Counted from the first letter of the stretch, positions 18,650-27,744 are shown. The stretch: 64,000 nt of DNA from Pedobacter sp. Leaf216 (GCF_001421515.1 NZ_LMKM01000016.1:29441-93440), one strand, 5' to 3'. The notes: generated by a model from the sequence alone, not told the origin. Program-made: numbers and translations.

Positions 18650-19186
18650 ATGAAAAGTTATTTAATTGCTTTGCTGGGTGCAGCATTACTTTTAAACTCA
18701 GGATTAAAAGCACAGGTTAAAACATCGGCTCAAGAAGTGGCCACGCCAGAACTGGCGCAGAAAAGAGAAGCTTTAAAAGAAGCGATCATCTCCAATTACC
18801 TGGGTATGAAAAACAGTCTGGTAAAATCCGATTCGGTACAAGCGGCTAAATCTGCCACAGAGTTTGTTGCTGTATTAAACCAGTTTAAGTTTAAAAAACT
18901 CTCGTTAGCTGAAATGAATGCGGCCACAACAACACGTGAAGAGATTAAAACACTTGCTTTGGCTATTGCTGCTACAAAATCAATCAATAAACAACGCAGC
19001 GAAATGGATAAACTTTCTGTTAAAATGTGGTCGATTATTGAAAGGTTTAAACCAGAGAAAACCACACTTTACAAACAGGTTTGCCCTATGATGGGTACTA
19101 CATGGATTAGCGATGAAAAGGCGATACAAAACCCTTATTACCCAAAAAACATGCTTACCTGTGGCGAAGTAAAAGCAAGTATTTAA
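18650..19186 (+). CDS. Secreted DUF3347 protein
   Basis: 178 residues starting one base after the protease stop. A signal peptide ('LLGAALLLNSGLKAQ') leads into a helical domain with 'AIISNYLGMKNSLVKSDS' and the C-terminal family motif 'YKQVCPMMGTTWISDEKAIQ NPYY' followed by 'MLTCGEVK'. DUF3347 domains are often joined to heavy-metal efflux and copper proteins, and the CPM and C-G-E segments could bind a metal ion. It is the last gene of the ECF-SusCD operon; a role in supplying or guarding metal for the zinc protease is possible but unproven. Confidence 0.8.
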   Translation: MKSYLIALLGAALLLNSGLKAQVKTSAQEVATPELAQKREALKEAIISNYLGMKNSLVKSDSVQAAKSATEFVAVLNQFKFKKLSLAEMNAATTTREEIKTLALAIAATKSINKQRSEMDKLSVKMWSIIERFKPEKTTLYKQVCPMMGTTWISDEKAIQNPYYPKNMLTCGEVKASI

Positions 19187-19517
19187 TACGACATCAAAAT
19201 AATAGTTAATGATTAAAAGCGGTTTCCCGGATAGGAACCGTTTTTTTTGTTTATCATAATGATGTTATTTGGTTGTTAATTACACTTTTATTAAAATAAG
19301 CTAATTCTTAAAAATTAGTCTTATAAACATCATCGAATATATATTATAACGTTTTGAGATTAAATGCAGCTAATTTTTCCCTATTTCTGAGCAAATGATG
19401 ATGAAATTTTCAAAACCTTTGCGTTTTCAATATTATATAATCATTTTTATGGCTATGCTTTTATGCTGTTCGATATATAATGAGGTTATATGCTAAAATT
19501 TTTATCAGATTGTTAAT
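19187..19517. other. Intergenic region before the pxp operon
   Basis: After the terminator at 19216-19248 the stretch is about 75% A+T. It holds the promoter for pxpB but no clean TTTG-N20-TAnnTTTG pair, ORF or RNA gene that I can support. Confidence 0.4.
19216..19248 (+). terminator. Rho-independent terminator of the ECF-SusCD operon
   Basis: CGGTTtCC / GGAACCG stem (one bulged T), loop CGGATA, followed by eight T residues. It ends the transcript running from the sigma gene. Confidence 0.8.
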
Positions 19518-20258
19518 ATGACGGAAGAAAGCCCATATTTTACGCCTGATTATTCGGTTAATATTTATGGATTGAATGAGCAATCGGTTACCGTTGAGTT
19601 CGGAACAGTAATTAGTGAAGAAATATTGCAGCTTATTACAAGCTACAACCGTGTTTTAATGCAAAATCCTTTTCCAGGTTTAATCACTACGGTGCCTGCA
19701 TATTGTACACTTACCGTATTTTTTGATCCGCTTTTAGTACACACATCCAATCTTCCGGGCGAAACTTGTTTTGATAAAGTATCGTACTTCCTGAATCACA
19801 TTAAACAGTCAGAAAGCAGACAAGCTATAAATAAACCCGTTGAAATCATTATTCCGGTATGTTATGGAGGGAGTTTTGGGGCTGATATTGAAACAGTTGC
19901 AAAAATAAATCAACTTAGTATAGCAGAAGTTATCGAAAGGCATTCCTCCATGCAATACATTGTGTACATGATAGGTTTTGTACCTGGTTTCGCCTATATG
20001 GGTGGCATGGATGCAAGTTTACAAACCCCACGCAAGCAGGTGCCAGATGCAACAATACCAGCAGGATCAGTTGGTATAGCGGGGATGCAAACGGGTATTT
20101 ACCCGATTGAAACACCCGGCGGATGGCAGATTATAGGGAGAACACCCTTAAAAATGTTCGATGTAAACAGGGCCGAACCTTCATTATTAAAAGGGGGCAA
20201 TTTGGTTCGCTTCAGAGCCATCAATATTGATGAATTTAATACTTATGGCAAACAATGA
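19518..20258 (+). CDS. pxpB: 5-oxoprolinase subunit PxpB (KipI-like)
   Basis: 246 residues, cytoplasmic. It carries the cyclophilin-like fold signature of the KipI/PxpB family: 'GFVPGFAYMGGMDASLQTPRK', 'VPDATIPAGSVGIAGMQTGIYP' and 'PGGWQIIGRTP'. With PxpC and PxpA, encoded next by overlapping genes, it forms the ATP-dependent 5-oxoprolinase that opens pyroglutamate to glutamate. Pyroglutamate forms spontaneously from glutamine and from N-terminal Gln of peptides. The N-terminal 15 residues are weakly conserved, but ATG 19518 is the only sensible start. Confidence 0.93.
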   Translation: MTEESPYFTPDYSVNIYGLNEQSVTVEFGTVISEEILQLITSYNRVLMQNPFPGLITTVPAYCTLTVFFDPLLVHTSNLPGETCFDKVSYFLNHIKQSESRQAINKPVEIIIPVCYGGSFGADIETVAKINQLSIAEVIERHSSMQYIVYMIGFVPGFAYMGGMDASLQTPRKQVPDATIPAGSVGIAGMQTGIYPIETPGGWQIIGRTPLKMFDVNRAEPSLLKGGNLVRFRAINIDEFNTYGKQ

Positions 20259-21259
20259 GTATGAAAATCAGTATCCTAAAAGCAGGTTTGTTAACCACAG
20301 TACAGGATATGGGCCGATATGGCTACCTTTCACAAGCTGTACCCATTTCTGGTGCGATGGATCAACTCGCTCATCGGCTGGCCAATAAAGCGGTTGGTAA
20401 TGATGATGATTTGGCAACCATTGAGTTTACTTATGCTGATGCTTCTTTTAAAGCAGAAACCGATCTTTTGCTTGCATACTTTGGCGATGGGGCATTTCTG
20501 GTTGATCATGATCAGGTGATGCCTGCAGAAAAGCCGTTATTTATCCGCGCAGGTTCGGTAATAAAATTAATCAATAACCCTGTAGGGATTAGAATTTACC
20601 TTGCAATTGCCGGTGGGTGGGAGGTGCCCGAAGTAATGGGAAGTAAAAGTACATTTCTTGCTGCTGGTTTCGGCGGTTTTAATGGAAGGGCACTAAAAAA
20701 GGGCGATGTATTGAGCAATAATCTTTGTTTAGCAAAGGTTTCGGAAGCGATATTTAAACAGCTTAAAAATAATCAGTTAAGCTATCCGAACTGGCGTATC
20801 TCCCGCGAAAGTTTAATACCCGAAAACAGGCACACCATTAGGGTGGTATTGGCTAACGAAATCAATTGGTTTGATGCCACATCCATTATCTCTTTCCTAA
20901 CCAAAACATATCAAATAGATAAAAGAAGTAACCGGATGGGATACCATTTAAACGGCAAAGCCCTGGTTAGAAAAGTTAAAAAAGAATTGCTCAGTACCGC
21001 TGTAACTCCCGGAATAATCCAGGTTACAGGAAGTGGCGATTTGGTAATCCTCATGGCCGATTGCCAAACAACTGGCGGTTACCCGCGCATAGCCCATGTT
21101 GCTGCTGTTGATCTACCTTTGTGTGCACAGTTAAAGCCTGGCGATGAAATTCGCTTTTCTGAAATATCCAGAGATGAAGCAGAAGAGCTATATCTGGAAC
21201 GCGAACATGATTTATCGTTGATTACCACAGCGATAGGCCTTAAATATTTAAATTTATGA
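20255..21259 (+). CDS. pxpC: 5-oxoprolinase subunit PxpC (KipA-like carboxyltransferase fold)
   Basis: 334 residues; the start overlaps the pxpB stop by ATGA. It has the allophanate hydrolase subunit 2/KipA fold: 'GLLTTVQDMGRYGYLSQAVPISGAMD', 'GGWEVPEVMGSKSTFLAAGFGG FNGR', and 'GDLVILMADCQTTGGYPRIAHV'. It pairs with PxpB to make the acyl-phosphate transfer part of 5-oxoprolinase. Older annotations call it 'biotin-dependent carboxyltransferase', but the three-gene set shows the real role. Confidence 0.93.
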   Translation: MSMKISILKAGLLTTVQDMGRYGYLSQAVPISGAMDQLAHRLANKAVGNDDDLATIEFTYADASFKAETDLLLAYFGDGAFLVDHDQVMPAEKPLFIRAGSVIKLINNPVGIRIYLAIAGGWEVPEVMGSKSTFLAAGFGGFNGRALKKGDVLSNNLCLAKVSEAIFKQLKNNQLSYPNWRISRESLIPENRHTIRVVLANEINWFDATSIISFLTKTYQIDKRSNRMGYHLNGKALVRKVKKELLSTAVTPGIIQVTGSGDLVILMADCQTTGGYPRIAHVAAVDLPLCAQLKPGDEIRFSEISRDEAEELYLEREHDLSLITTAIGLKYLNL

Positions 21260-22017
21260 AAACAATAGACCTCAATTGCGACATGGGGGAAGCATTTGGA
21301 AATTATGCCATGCCCAATGATGAAAAACTGATGGATTATATCTCTTCAGCCAATATTGCATGTGGTTTCCATGCAGGAGATGCATCAGTAATGCAGCATA
21401 CTGTTGCTTTGGCGGTAAAAAAAGGAGTTGCAATAGGCGCACACCCGGGTTTGGCAGATTTACAGGGCTTTGGCAGAAGAGAAATGAAGATATCTGCAAA
21501 TGAGGCTTACCAGCTTACCTTATATCAAATTGGCGCATTAAGTGGTTTTGTTAAAGCTGCAGGAGGCAAACTCCATCATGTAAAAACACATGGTGCATTG
21601 TATAATATGGCAGCAAAGGATGAGGTTTTGGCCAAGGCAATTGTTCAGGCAGTTTACGATTTTGATCCTGGTTTAATTCTATATGCACTTGCCGGTAGTA
21701 AAATGATCAGCGAAGCACATAAGAAAGGTATTGTTACTTCATCAGAAGTTTTTGCCGACCGTACCTACCGGGATGATGGTTTGTTAACCCCGCGTACAGC
21801 TACCAATGCGCTAATTACGAGTGATGAAGAGGCTGTTGCGCAAGCACTAGGTTTCGCCATTAAACAAGAGGTGAAAAGTGTAAATGGAAATAAGATTACT
21901 GTGAGTGCAGAAACACTTTGTTTGCATGGAGATGGTGAACATGCGGTTGCTTTTGCTAAATTAATTTCTGAACGCTTAACAAAAGAGGGCATATCTATTA
22001 AAGCACCCACGGCATGA
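21256..22017 (+). CDS. pxpA: 5-oxoprolinase subunit PxpA (LamB/YcsF family)
   Basis: 253 residues; ATGA overlap with pxpC. Family motifs are clear: 'DLNCDMGEAFGNY', 'SANIACGFHAGD', 'GAHPGLADLQGFGRR', 'VKTHGALYN' and 'CLHGDGEHAV'. PxpA is thought to bind and phosphorylate or open 5-oxoproline, with the conserved Asp and His residues of these motifs in the site. The overlapping reading frames imply matched synthesis of the three subunits. Confidence 0.94.
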   Translation: MKTIDLNCDMGEAFGNYAMPNDEKLMDYISSANIACGFHAGDASVMQHTVALAVKKGVAIGAHPGLADLQGFGRREMKISANEAYQLTLYQIGALSGFVKAAGGKLHHVKTHGALYNMAAKDEVLAKAIVQAVYDFDPGLILYALAGSKMISEAHKKGIVTSSEVFADRTYRDDGLLTPRTATNALITSDEEAVAQALGFAIKQEVKSVNGNKITVSAETLCLHGDGEHAVAFAKLISERLTKEGISIKAPTA

Positions 22018-23198
22018 AACCAAAATACAATTGGAGTGTACTTTTAGGAGCTGCTTTTTTAATGGCTTCATCGGCTATTGGTCCGGGGTTTTTAACGCAA
22101 ACGGCCGTATTTACCCAACAATTGGGTGCCAGTTTCGCTTTTGTAATTTTGTTATCCATCATACTGGATGCCATTGCACAACTAAACATCTGGCGGATTA
22201 TTGCTGTTGCAGATAAACCCGCACAAGATATTGCAAATAAGGTATTTCCTGGCTTGGGCTATTTTATATCATTCCTCGTTTTTTTAGGTGGCATGGCATT
22301 TAATATCGGCAACATAGCCGGGGCAGGTTTGGGTTTAAATGTGCTTTTTGGCATTAGTGTAGGTAAAGGTGCAGTAATCAGTGCTATAATGGCTATTGGT
22401 ATCTTTATTTACAAAGAAGCCGGTAAAGCCATGGATGTTTTCGCCAAAACCATGGGCTTAATCAAAATCGTACTGGCTTTAGTTATCGCCTATACCAGCT
22501 CTCCGCCTTTGGCCGAAGCTGCATTAAGGGCGATAAACCCAACGCAATTTAGTTTTACCGCGGTATTAACCATTGTTGGGGGTACGGTTGGTGGCTACAT
22601 CACCTTTTCAGGCGCACACCGTTTATTGGATGCCAGGCAAACAGGTATACAAAACCTGGCTGCGGTAAATAAAGGCGCATTAAGTGCAATCGGCCTTGCG
22701 TCAATTATGCGTTTATTGTTGTTTATTGCCGCTTTGGGGGTGGTGAGTAAAGGTTTAGCCTTAGATCCTGCCAATCCGGCTGCTTCGGTTTTTAAACTGG
22801 CCAGTGGTGAAATTGGTTATAAAATTTTTGGTGTGGTCATCTGGGCGGCAGGTATTTCATCTGTTGTCGGTTCGGCCTATACCTCCATATCTTTTATCAA
22901 AAGTTTCCATCCCATAATCTTAAAATACAACAGGGAAATTATTATTGCTTTTATATCCATCTCCTGTGTTATTTTTATCCTTATTGGCAAACCTGTTAAA
23001 ATATTACTTACAGTAGGGGCCATAAACGGTTTTATACTGCCAATTGCCTTGGGCATTATGCTTATCGCTGCTTATAAAACCAAAATTATTGCCAATTATA
23101 AACAACCGCTCTGGCTTACGCTTACTGGTTTGGCTGTGGTACTTACCATGGTTTGGATGAGTTATGGCACCATTTTACAAATGGTTAACGGAGAATAA
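22014..23198 (+). CDS. NRAMP-related membrane transporter lacking metal-binding motifs (YcsG-like)
   Basis: 394 residues with about eleven hydrophobic helices, starting in an ATGA overlap with pxpA. The fold belongs to the NRAMP/APC superfamily. The first helix reads 'SSAIGPGFLTQ' where metal-carrying NRAMPs have DPGN, and the sixth-helix Met-Pro-His motif is replaced by 'GGTVGGYITFSGAHR'. It is therefore unlikely to carry manganese or iron in the usual way. Related genes sit beside pxp genes in other bacteria, for example ycsG in Bacillus. Import of 5-oxoproline or an allied amino acid is the simplest guess from this linkage; it is not shown. Confidence 0.8.
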   Translation: MKPKYNWSVLLGAAFLMASSAIGPGFLTQTAVFTQQLGASFAFVILLSIILDAIAQLNIWRIIAVADKPAQDIANKVFPGLGYFISFLVFLGGMAFNIGNIAGAGLGLNVLFGISVGKGAVISAIMAIGIFIYKEAGKAMDVFAKTMGLIKIVLALVIAYTSSPPLAEAALRAINPTQFSFTAVLTIVGGTVGGYITFSGAHRLLDARQTGIQNLAAVNKGALSAIGLASIMRLLLFIAALGVVSKGLALDPANPAASVFKLASGEIGYKIFGVVIWAAGISSVVGSAYTSISFIKSFHPIILKYNREIIIAFISISCVIFILIGKPVKILLTVGAINGFILPIALGIMLIAAYKTKIIANYKQPLWLTLTGLAVVLTMVWMSYGTILQMVNGE

Positions 23199-23209
23199 AA
23201 ATTTATACG

Positions 23210-25771
23210 ATGAATACGATTACAAAATATACCTGCCTTTTTTTATTATTGAGTGCTTCCTGCTTTGCGCAAAATAACACACCAGCTATCCCTGTAACAC
23301 CAGGGGTTTCACTTGCGCTGGCAACATCAAGAAGTGCTTCCATCAGCAATATTCAGTATAAACTTCATTTTAACATTCCTGCAGAACAAACAGCAATAAT
23401 AAACGCTACAGAAAGTATTGTTTTTAAGTTAAATAAGCTGGCTCAACTGCAAATAGACTTTAAGCAAAATGCCGATCATTTAAAGCAGGTTTTAGTTAAT
23501 GGCAAAGAGATAACGCTTAATTTTAAGGAAGAACATATTCTGATCGATCAGCAATACCTAAAAGCCGGAAATAATACTATTAAAATCGAATTTGTTGCAG
23601 GCAATGAATCATTAAACAGAAATAAGGATTTTCTTTATGCACTCTTTGTTCCCGATCATGCCCGAACCGTGTTTCCCTGTTTTGATCAACCTGACTTGAA
23701 AGCTAATTTTTTACTTTCATTAACGGTACCAATTGATTGGAAAGTAATGGCCAATGCAATTAAAAAGGATTCACTGGTAAATGGAAATGCCGTTACGTAT
23801 CATTTTAAAAATTCAGATAAACTGCCTACTTACCTGTTTTCTTTTACAGCAGGAAAATATGCTTTTATTAAAAATAAGATGAATAACCGCGACATGGAAT
23901 TTCTGCACCGCGAAACCGATTCTGCTAAAATTAAACTCAGTGTAGATTCTGTTTTTGTGGCACACCGTGATGCAATTGACTTTTTGGAGGAATGGACGGG
24001 CATTAAATATCCTTTTCAGAAAGTGGGTTTTGTAGCAATTCCTGATTTCCAGTTTGGCGGTATGGAACATCCCGGAGAAGTACAGTATAAAGCATCGGCC
24101 CTGTTTCTGGATCAGGGAGCAACCAAAGATCAGTTTATTTCGCGTTCCAACCTCATCTCGCACGAAACGGCACACATGTGGTTTGGCGATCTGGTTACCA
24201 TGAAATGGTTTAACGATGTTTGGATGAAAGAGGTTTTTGCAAATTTTATGGCTGATAAGGTGACAGAAAAACTGATGGGTAAAAGTACTTTTGACTTAAA
24301 GTTTTTGCAAGACCATTACCCCGCAGCATATGGCGTAGATCGAACATTGGGTGCAAATCCCATCCGCCAGCAATTGGATAATCTGCAGGAAGCAGGTTCA
24401 ATGTACGGAAATATCATTTACCATAAAGCCCCGATTATGATGCGCCAGTTGGAGTTATTAATGGGAAAGGAGAGTTTTCAGAAAGGAATACGGGAATACT
24501 TAAAAAAATACAGTTATGGCAACGCTACCTGGAACGATCTGATAGCGATTTTAAGTAAATATAGTAAAAGCGACCTGTACAGTTGGAATAAGGTTTGGGT
24601 AAATGAACCTGGCAGACCAATTTTTAGTTATGATATTAAGTTTGATGGCGACAAAATAAACGATTTAACCATCAGTCAGAAAAGCGAAGTGGGCGCGCAA
24701 AGAATATGGCCTCAATCTTTCACAGTGAAACTGGTATATGCCGATAGCAGTAGGGTATTAATGGTTAATTCGATGAATGCAAAAACGTTTATAAATGAGG
24801 CAAAGGGACTTTCGAAGCCTCAATACATTTTGTTTAATGCGAATGGTGCCGGTTATGGTCTTTTCCCAATCGACCAGCCCTTAACCGCTAATCTTTATAG
24901 TTTGGTAGATCCTTTAGAAAGAGCATCAGCCTATATCAATGCATATGAGAATATGCTTTCGGGCCGCGGCAATAAACCTGATGCACTTTTAAATGTTTTG
25001 CTTAAAGGACTCAATGTAGAACAAAATGAAATGAACCTGAGGTTGCTTTCAGGGTATTTAACAAATATTTACTGGACATTTCTCACCCCAGCTAAAAGAA
25101 ATGCCTTACATGTTGGTGTGGAGAAAACAATATGGACCGCCATGGAGAAGCAGCAAATGCAAAACAATAAAAAGATTTTATTTAATGCTTACCAAAATGT
25201 TTACTTGAGTGCCGAAGCAGGTAAAAAAATGTATAATTTCTGGCTAAAACAATCTGCACCTGAAGGAATTAAACTTTTGGAAGATGATTATAGTGCCTTG
25301 GCTTTAACTTTAGCCCTCAAAACGGATACAGCGAACAGCATTTTAAAAGAACAGTTGGCAAGGACTAAAAATGATGACCGTAAAAACCGCCTACTTTATT
25401 TAATGCCAGCACTATCAACCGATATTAAAGTAAGAGATGGTTTTTTTAATAGTTTGAAGGAGCGGAAAAACCGTAACAAAGAAGCATGGGTTACAACGGC
25501 GTTATTTTACCTTCACCATCCAATCAGGCAGGCTAGTTCAGTGAATTACCTTGCCGAAAGTTTAAATTTATTGGAAGAGATACAAAAAACCGGGGATATA
25601 TTTTTCCCTCAATCATGGCTGGCTTCCATATTTTCGAATTACAATACCAAGCAGGCAAATAGAATAGTGAAAGATTTTTTAAACGCGCACCCAAATTACA
25701 ACCCCAAATTAAAGGATAAAATTTTGCAGGCTACGGATAATTTAAGGCGAGCACAGTTTATCGTAAACTAA
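23210..25771 (+). CDS. M1-family zinc aminopeptidase, exported
   Basis: 853 residues with a signal peptide (MNTITKYTCLFLLLSASCFAQ), so periplasmic or surface. The exopeptidase motif reads 'GGMEHPG' (near residue 283; GXMEN in most relatives, here His for Asn). Zinc ligands are His318-Glu-x2-His322 ('HETAHMWFGD') and Glu341 ('WMKEVFANF'). A long helical C-terminal domain follows. It removes N-terminal residues from peptides. It lies 11 bp after the transporter gene and probably shares the pxp transcript, which makes sense if peptides with N-terminal Gln or pyroglutamate feed the pathway. Confidence 0.9.
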   Translation: MNTITKYTCLFLLLSASCFAQNNTPAIPVTPGVSLALATSRSASISNIQYKLHFNIPAEQTAIINATESIVFKLNKLAQLQIDFKQNADHLKQVLVNGKEITLNFKEEHILIDQQYLKAGNNTIKIEFVAGNESLNRNKDFLYALFVPDHARTVFPCFDQPDLKANFLLSLTVPIDWKVMANAIKKDSLVNGNAVTYHFKNSDKLPTYLFSFTAGKYAFIKNKMNNRDMEFLHRETDSAKIKLSVDSVFVAHRDAIDFLEEWTGIKYPFQKVGFVAIPDFQFGGMEHPGEVQYKASALFLDQGATKDQFISRSNLISHETAHMWFGDLVTMKWFNDVWMKEVFANFMADKVTEKLMGKSTFDLKFLQDHYPAAYGVDRTLGANPIRQQLDNLQEAGSMYGNIIYHKAPIMMRQLELLMGKESFQKGIREYLKKYSYGNATWNDLIAILSKYSKSDLYSWNKVWVNEPGRPIFSYDIKFDGDKINDLTISQKSEVGAQRIWPQSFTVKLVYADSSRVLMVNSMNAKTFINEAKGLSKPQYILFNANGAGYGLFPIDQPLTANLYSLVDPLERASAYINAYENMLSGRGNKPDALLNVLLKGLNVEQNEMNLRLLSGYLTNIYWTFLTPAKRNALHVGVEKTIWTAMEKQQMQNNKKILFNAYQNVYLSAEAGKKMYNFWLKQSAPEGIKLLEDDYSALALTLALKTDTANSILKEQLARTKNDDRKNRLLYLMPALSTDIKVRDGFFNSLKERKNRNKEAWVTTALFYLHHPIRQASSVNYLAESLNLLEEIQKTGDIFFPQSWLASIFSNYNTKQANRIVKDFLNAHPNYNPKLKDKILQATDNLRRAQFIVN

Positions 25772-25847
25772 GTATGCTGTAATTAAATTATTCAAACGTT
25801 CTGAAATAAATTCAGGTTGATAAGTTAAATTTATTCAATTGCTGCAA

Positions 25848-25910
25848 GTCATTTCGAGCGGAGTGCAATGAAACCGAGAAATCTTTTAAATTAGATTTCT
25901 CCGTTCAGCT
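25848..25910. repeat. Short intergenic repeat with hairpin ('TCATTTCGAGCGGAG' type)
   Basis: 'GTCATTTCGAGCGGAGTGCA' followed by GAGAAATCT (25876-25884), an 8-base loop and AGATTTCTC (25893-25901), a perfect nine-base-pair stem. This wording is familiar as a dispersed intergenic repeat in Bacteroidota genomes. It may also act as a weak terminator after the aminopeptidase gene. Confidence 0.6.
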
Positions 25911-26013
25911 ACCTAATGAAAAATCGACTTGCTAAAATCAAAATAATGATTCAAGTATTTGTTAAACCTAAAAGCTTGTTGCGCCCTAAATTTCACAAAA
26001 TAAAACCTATCAA

Positions 26014-26154
26014 TTACTCTCTAATTAATGATTCAGTTTCGCTGTTCAGGTTATCTAATAAACCATTTAATAAAATTTCTCTTTTGTCTTCGATCGAATG
26101 ATCATCCTGGATATAAACGGTTAGGTTCGTGTTTTCTGTCGATTGAGTATACAT
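26014..26154 (-). CDS. Possible small acidic protein (46 aa)
   Basis: Starts ATG at 26154 and stops TAA at 26014-26016. The product begins MYTQSTENTN and has an amphipathic, acidic C-terminal half ('IEDKREILLNGLLDNLNSE') that looks like a real soluble helix, unlike the overlapping plus-strand frame. No Shine-Dalgarno is expected in this phylum, so its absence means little. I do not recognise a family. A TATATTTA near-match to the -7 box lies about 60 bp upstream. Confidence 0.4.
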   Translation of the reverse strand: MYTQSTENTNLTVYIQDDHSIEDKREILLNGLLDNLNSETESLIRE

Positions 26155-26359
26155 GGCTTCGGTAATTTATGTTTGTCAATTAATTGTCTACATTTATTTA
26201 ACGTAGCTTTTTAAATATAGTTTGTAACTTTTTTATTCGAACTTAGGGTGAGCACTTTCTTTCGATTAATCAGATAATAACTAGCCATGATCAAACATTG
26301 AGCTGGCTATTGAGGTTATAAGTGTCAGAACAAAACAAATCCTTTTAACCTAAGAATCA

Positions 26360-27742
26360 ATGAAACATTATGATGCAATAATTATTGGAGCAGGGCAGGC
26401 TGGCACTCCATTGGCTAAAAAACTGGCCGAAGCGGGTAAAAAAACAGCCATTATCGAAAAAAGGCTTGTTGGCGGTACCTGTATAAACGATGGTTGTACA
26501 CCAACCAAAGCTATGGTAGCCTCTGCAAGAGCCGTATACCAGGCAAAAAAAGCTATTGATCTAGGTGTTGAGGTAGGTACTGTAAAAATTGATTTTAAAA
26601 AAATTAAACAGCGTAAAGATGATATAGTAACACAATTTAGGTCTTCATCAGAAAAAGGCATTAAAGGCACTAAAGGACTTGACCTTATCTTCGGTACAGC
26701 CAGGTTTAGCGGAAAGAAAGAACTTACCATATCACTCAACAACGGCGGTGAAGAAAAACTGACTGCCGATTTAATTTTTATCAATACAGGAGCAAAAACC
26801 TCCATACCGGATATTGAAGGATTAAATGAAATTGATTTCCTCACCTCAACAACAATTTTAGATCTCGAATCCGTTCCAGCGCATTTGGTGGTTATTGGTG
26901 GAAATTACATCGGCCTCGAATTTGGACAAATGTTTAACCGTTTTGGAAGTAAAGTAACCATTCTCGAAAAATCAACCGGAATATTGGCTAAAGAAGATCA
27001 GGATATCTCATCAGCGTTAACCGAAATCTTAACTGATGAAAAGATTGAACTCATTACCGGGGTTGAAATCGATAAAATTGAAAAAGACAAAAATCAGATT
27101 CACATTGAGCTCCTTTCCGGTAAGCGCAAGAAAAAAATCAGTGCAACGCATTTGTTGGTTGCCGTAGGCCGAACGCCTCAAACAGCAGATTTAGGACTTG
27201 AAAACTGTGGCGTAAAGCTCGATGACCATGGACATATTCTGGTTAATGAAAAACTGGAAACCAACATAGAAGGAATTTATGCGCTTGGTGATGTAAAGGG
27301 AGGTCCGGCGTTTACCCATATTGCCTATAACGATTATACCATAGTTTACCGCAACCTGATTGAGGGCACCGATTATTCTATTCACGATCGCCCGGTGCCT
27401 TATTGTATGTTTACTGATCCACAACTTGGACGAATTGGCATCTCGGAAAAAGAAGCAAAAGAAAAGAAACTGAATTATAAAGTAGCAGTCCTTCCGATGA
27501 CGAGCGTGGCCAGGGGCATAGAAACAGGTGAAACACTTGGCCTGATGAAAGCCGTGGTAAATGCCGATACAAAAGAGATATTGGGTGCTGCCATATTAGC
27601 TTCAGAGGGTGGAGAAATTATGTCGGTTTTGCAGATGGCCATGGAAGGCGGAATCACTTACGATAGGATCAGGTATTGTGTTTTTGCGCATCCTACCTAT
27701 TCAGAATCGTTGAACAACTTATTTATGAAACTCGACAATTAA
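26360..27742 (+). CDS. Class I FAD/NAD(P) disulfide oxidoreductase (dihydrolipoamide dehydrogenase/mercuric reductase-like)
   Basis: 460 residues. An N-terminal FAD Rossmann motif ('IIIGAGQAG') is followed by the redox disulfide 'GGTCINDGCTPTK' (Cys41-Cys46), a second Rossmann fold ('VVIGGNYIGLEFG'), 'YALGDVKGG' for FAD and the C-terminal dimer domain with the catalytic pair His444/Glu449 ('HPTYSES'). It lacks the C-terminal cysteine pair of true MerA, so mercury reduction is unlikely. The stop lies two bases before the EgtV-like ATPase gene, the first of four ergothioneine-type genes, so a role in reducing oxidised ergothioneine or another disulfide is a reasonable hypothesis. Lipoamide dehydrogenase activity cannot be excluded. 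Confidence 0.88.
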   Translation: MKHYDAIIIGAGQAGTPLAKKLAEAGKKTAIIEKRLVGGTCINDGCTPTKAMVASARAVYQAKKAIDLGVEVGTVKIDFKKIKQRKDDIVTQFRSSSEKGIKGTKGLDLIFGTARFSGKKELTISLNNGGEEKLTADLIFINTGAKTSIPDIEGLNEIDFLTSTTILDLESVPAHLVVIGGNYIGLEFGQMFNRFGSKVTILEKSTGILAKEDQDISSALTEILTDEKIELITGVEIDKIEKDKNQIHIELLSGKRKKKISATHLLVAVGRTPQTADLGLENCGVKLDDHGHILVNEKLETNIEGIYALGDVKGGPAFTHIAYNDYTIVYRNLIEGTDYSIHDRPVPYCMFTDPQLGRIGISEKEAKEKKLNYKVAVLPMTSVARGIETGETLGLMKAVVNADTKEILGAAILASEGGEIMSVLQMAMEGGITYDRIRYCVFAHPTYSESLNNLFMKLDN

Positions 27743-27744
27743 AT

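Larger units (their letters stand above)
25772..26359. other. 588-bp gap with repeat element and one possible small gene
   Basis: Contains a short intergenic repeat with a hairpin (25848-25910) and a 46-residue frame on the minus strand (26014-26154), both listed separately. A 61-residue plus-strand frame at 25916-26101 is low-complexity and basic and is not credible. The 200 bp before 26360 must hold the promoter of the ergothioneine-type operon; no clear consensus is visible. Confidence 0.5.

Noticed and set aside
22014..23198. Manganese/iron NRAMP transporter (MntH)
   Set aside because: The DPGN and Met-Pro-His metal motifs are both missing.
25916..26101. 61-residue plus-strand frame in the gap before the reductase gene
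   Set aside because: Lys/Leu/Ser low-complexity product overlapping a better minus-strand candidate; it begins in a dispersed repeat.
26360..27742. Mercuric reductase
   Set aside because: Lacks the N-terminal metal-binding domain and the C-terminal cysteine pair of MerA, and there are no other mer genes.
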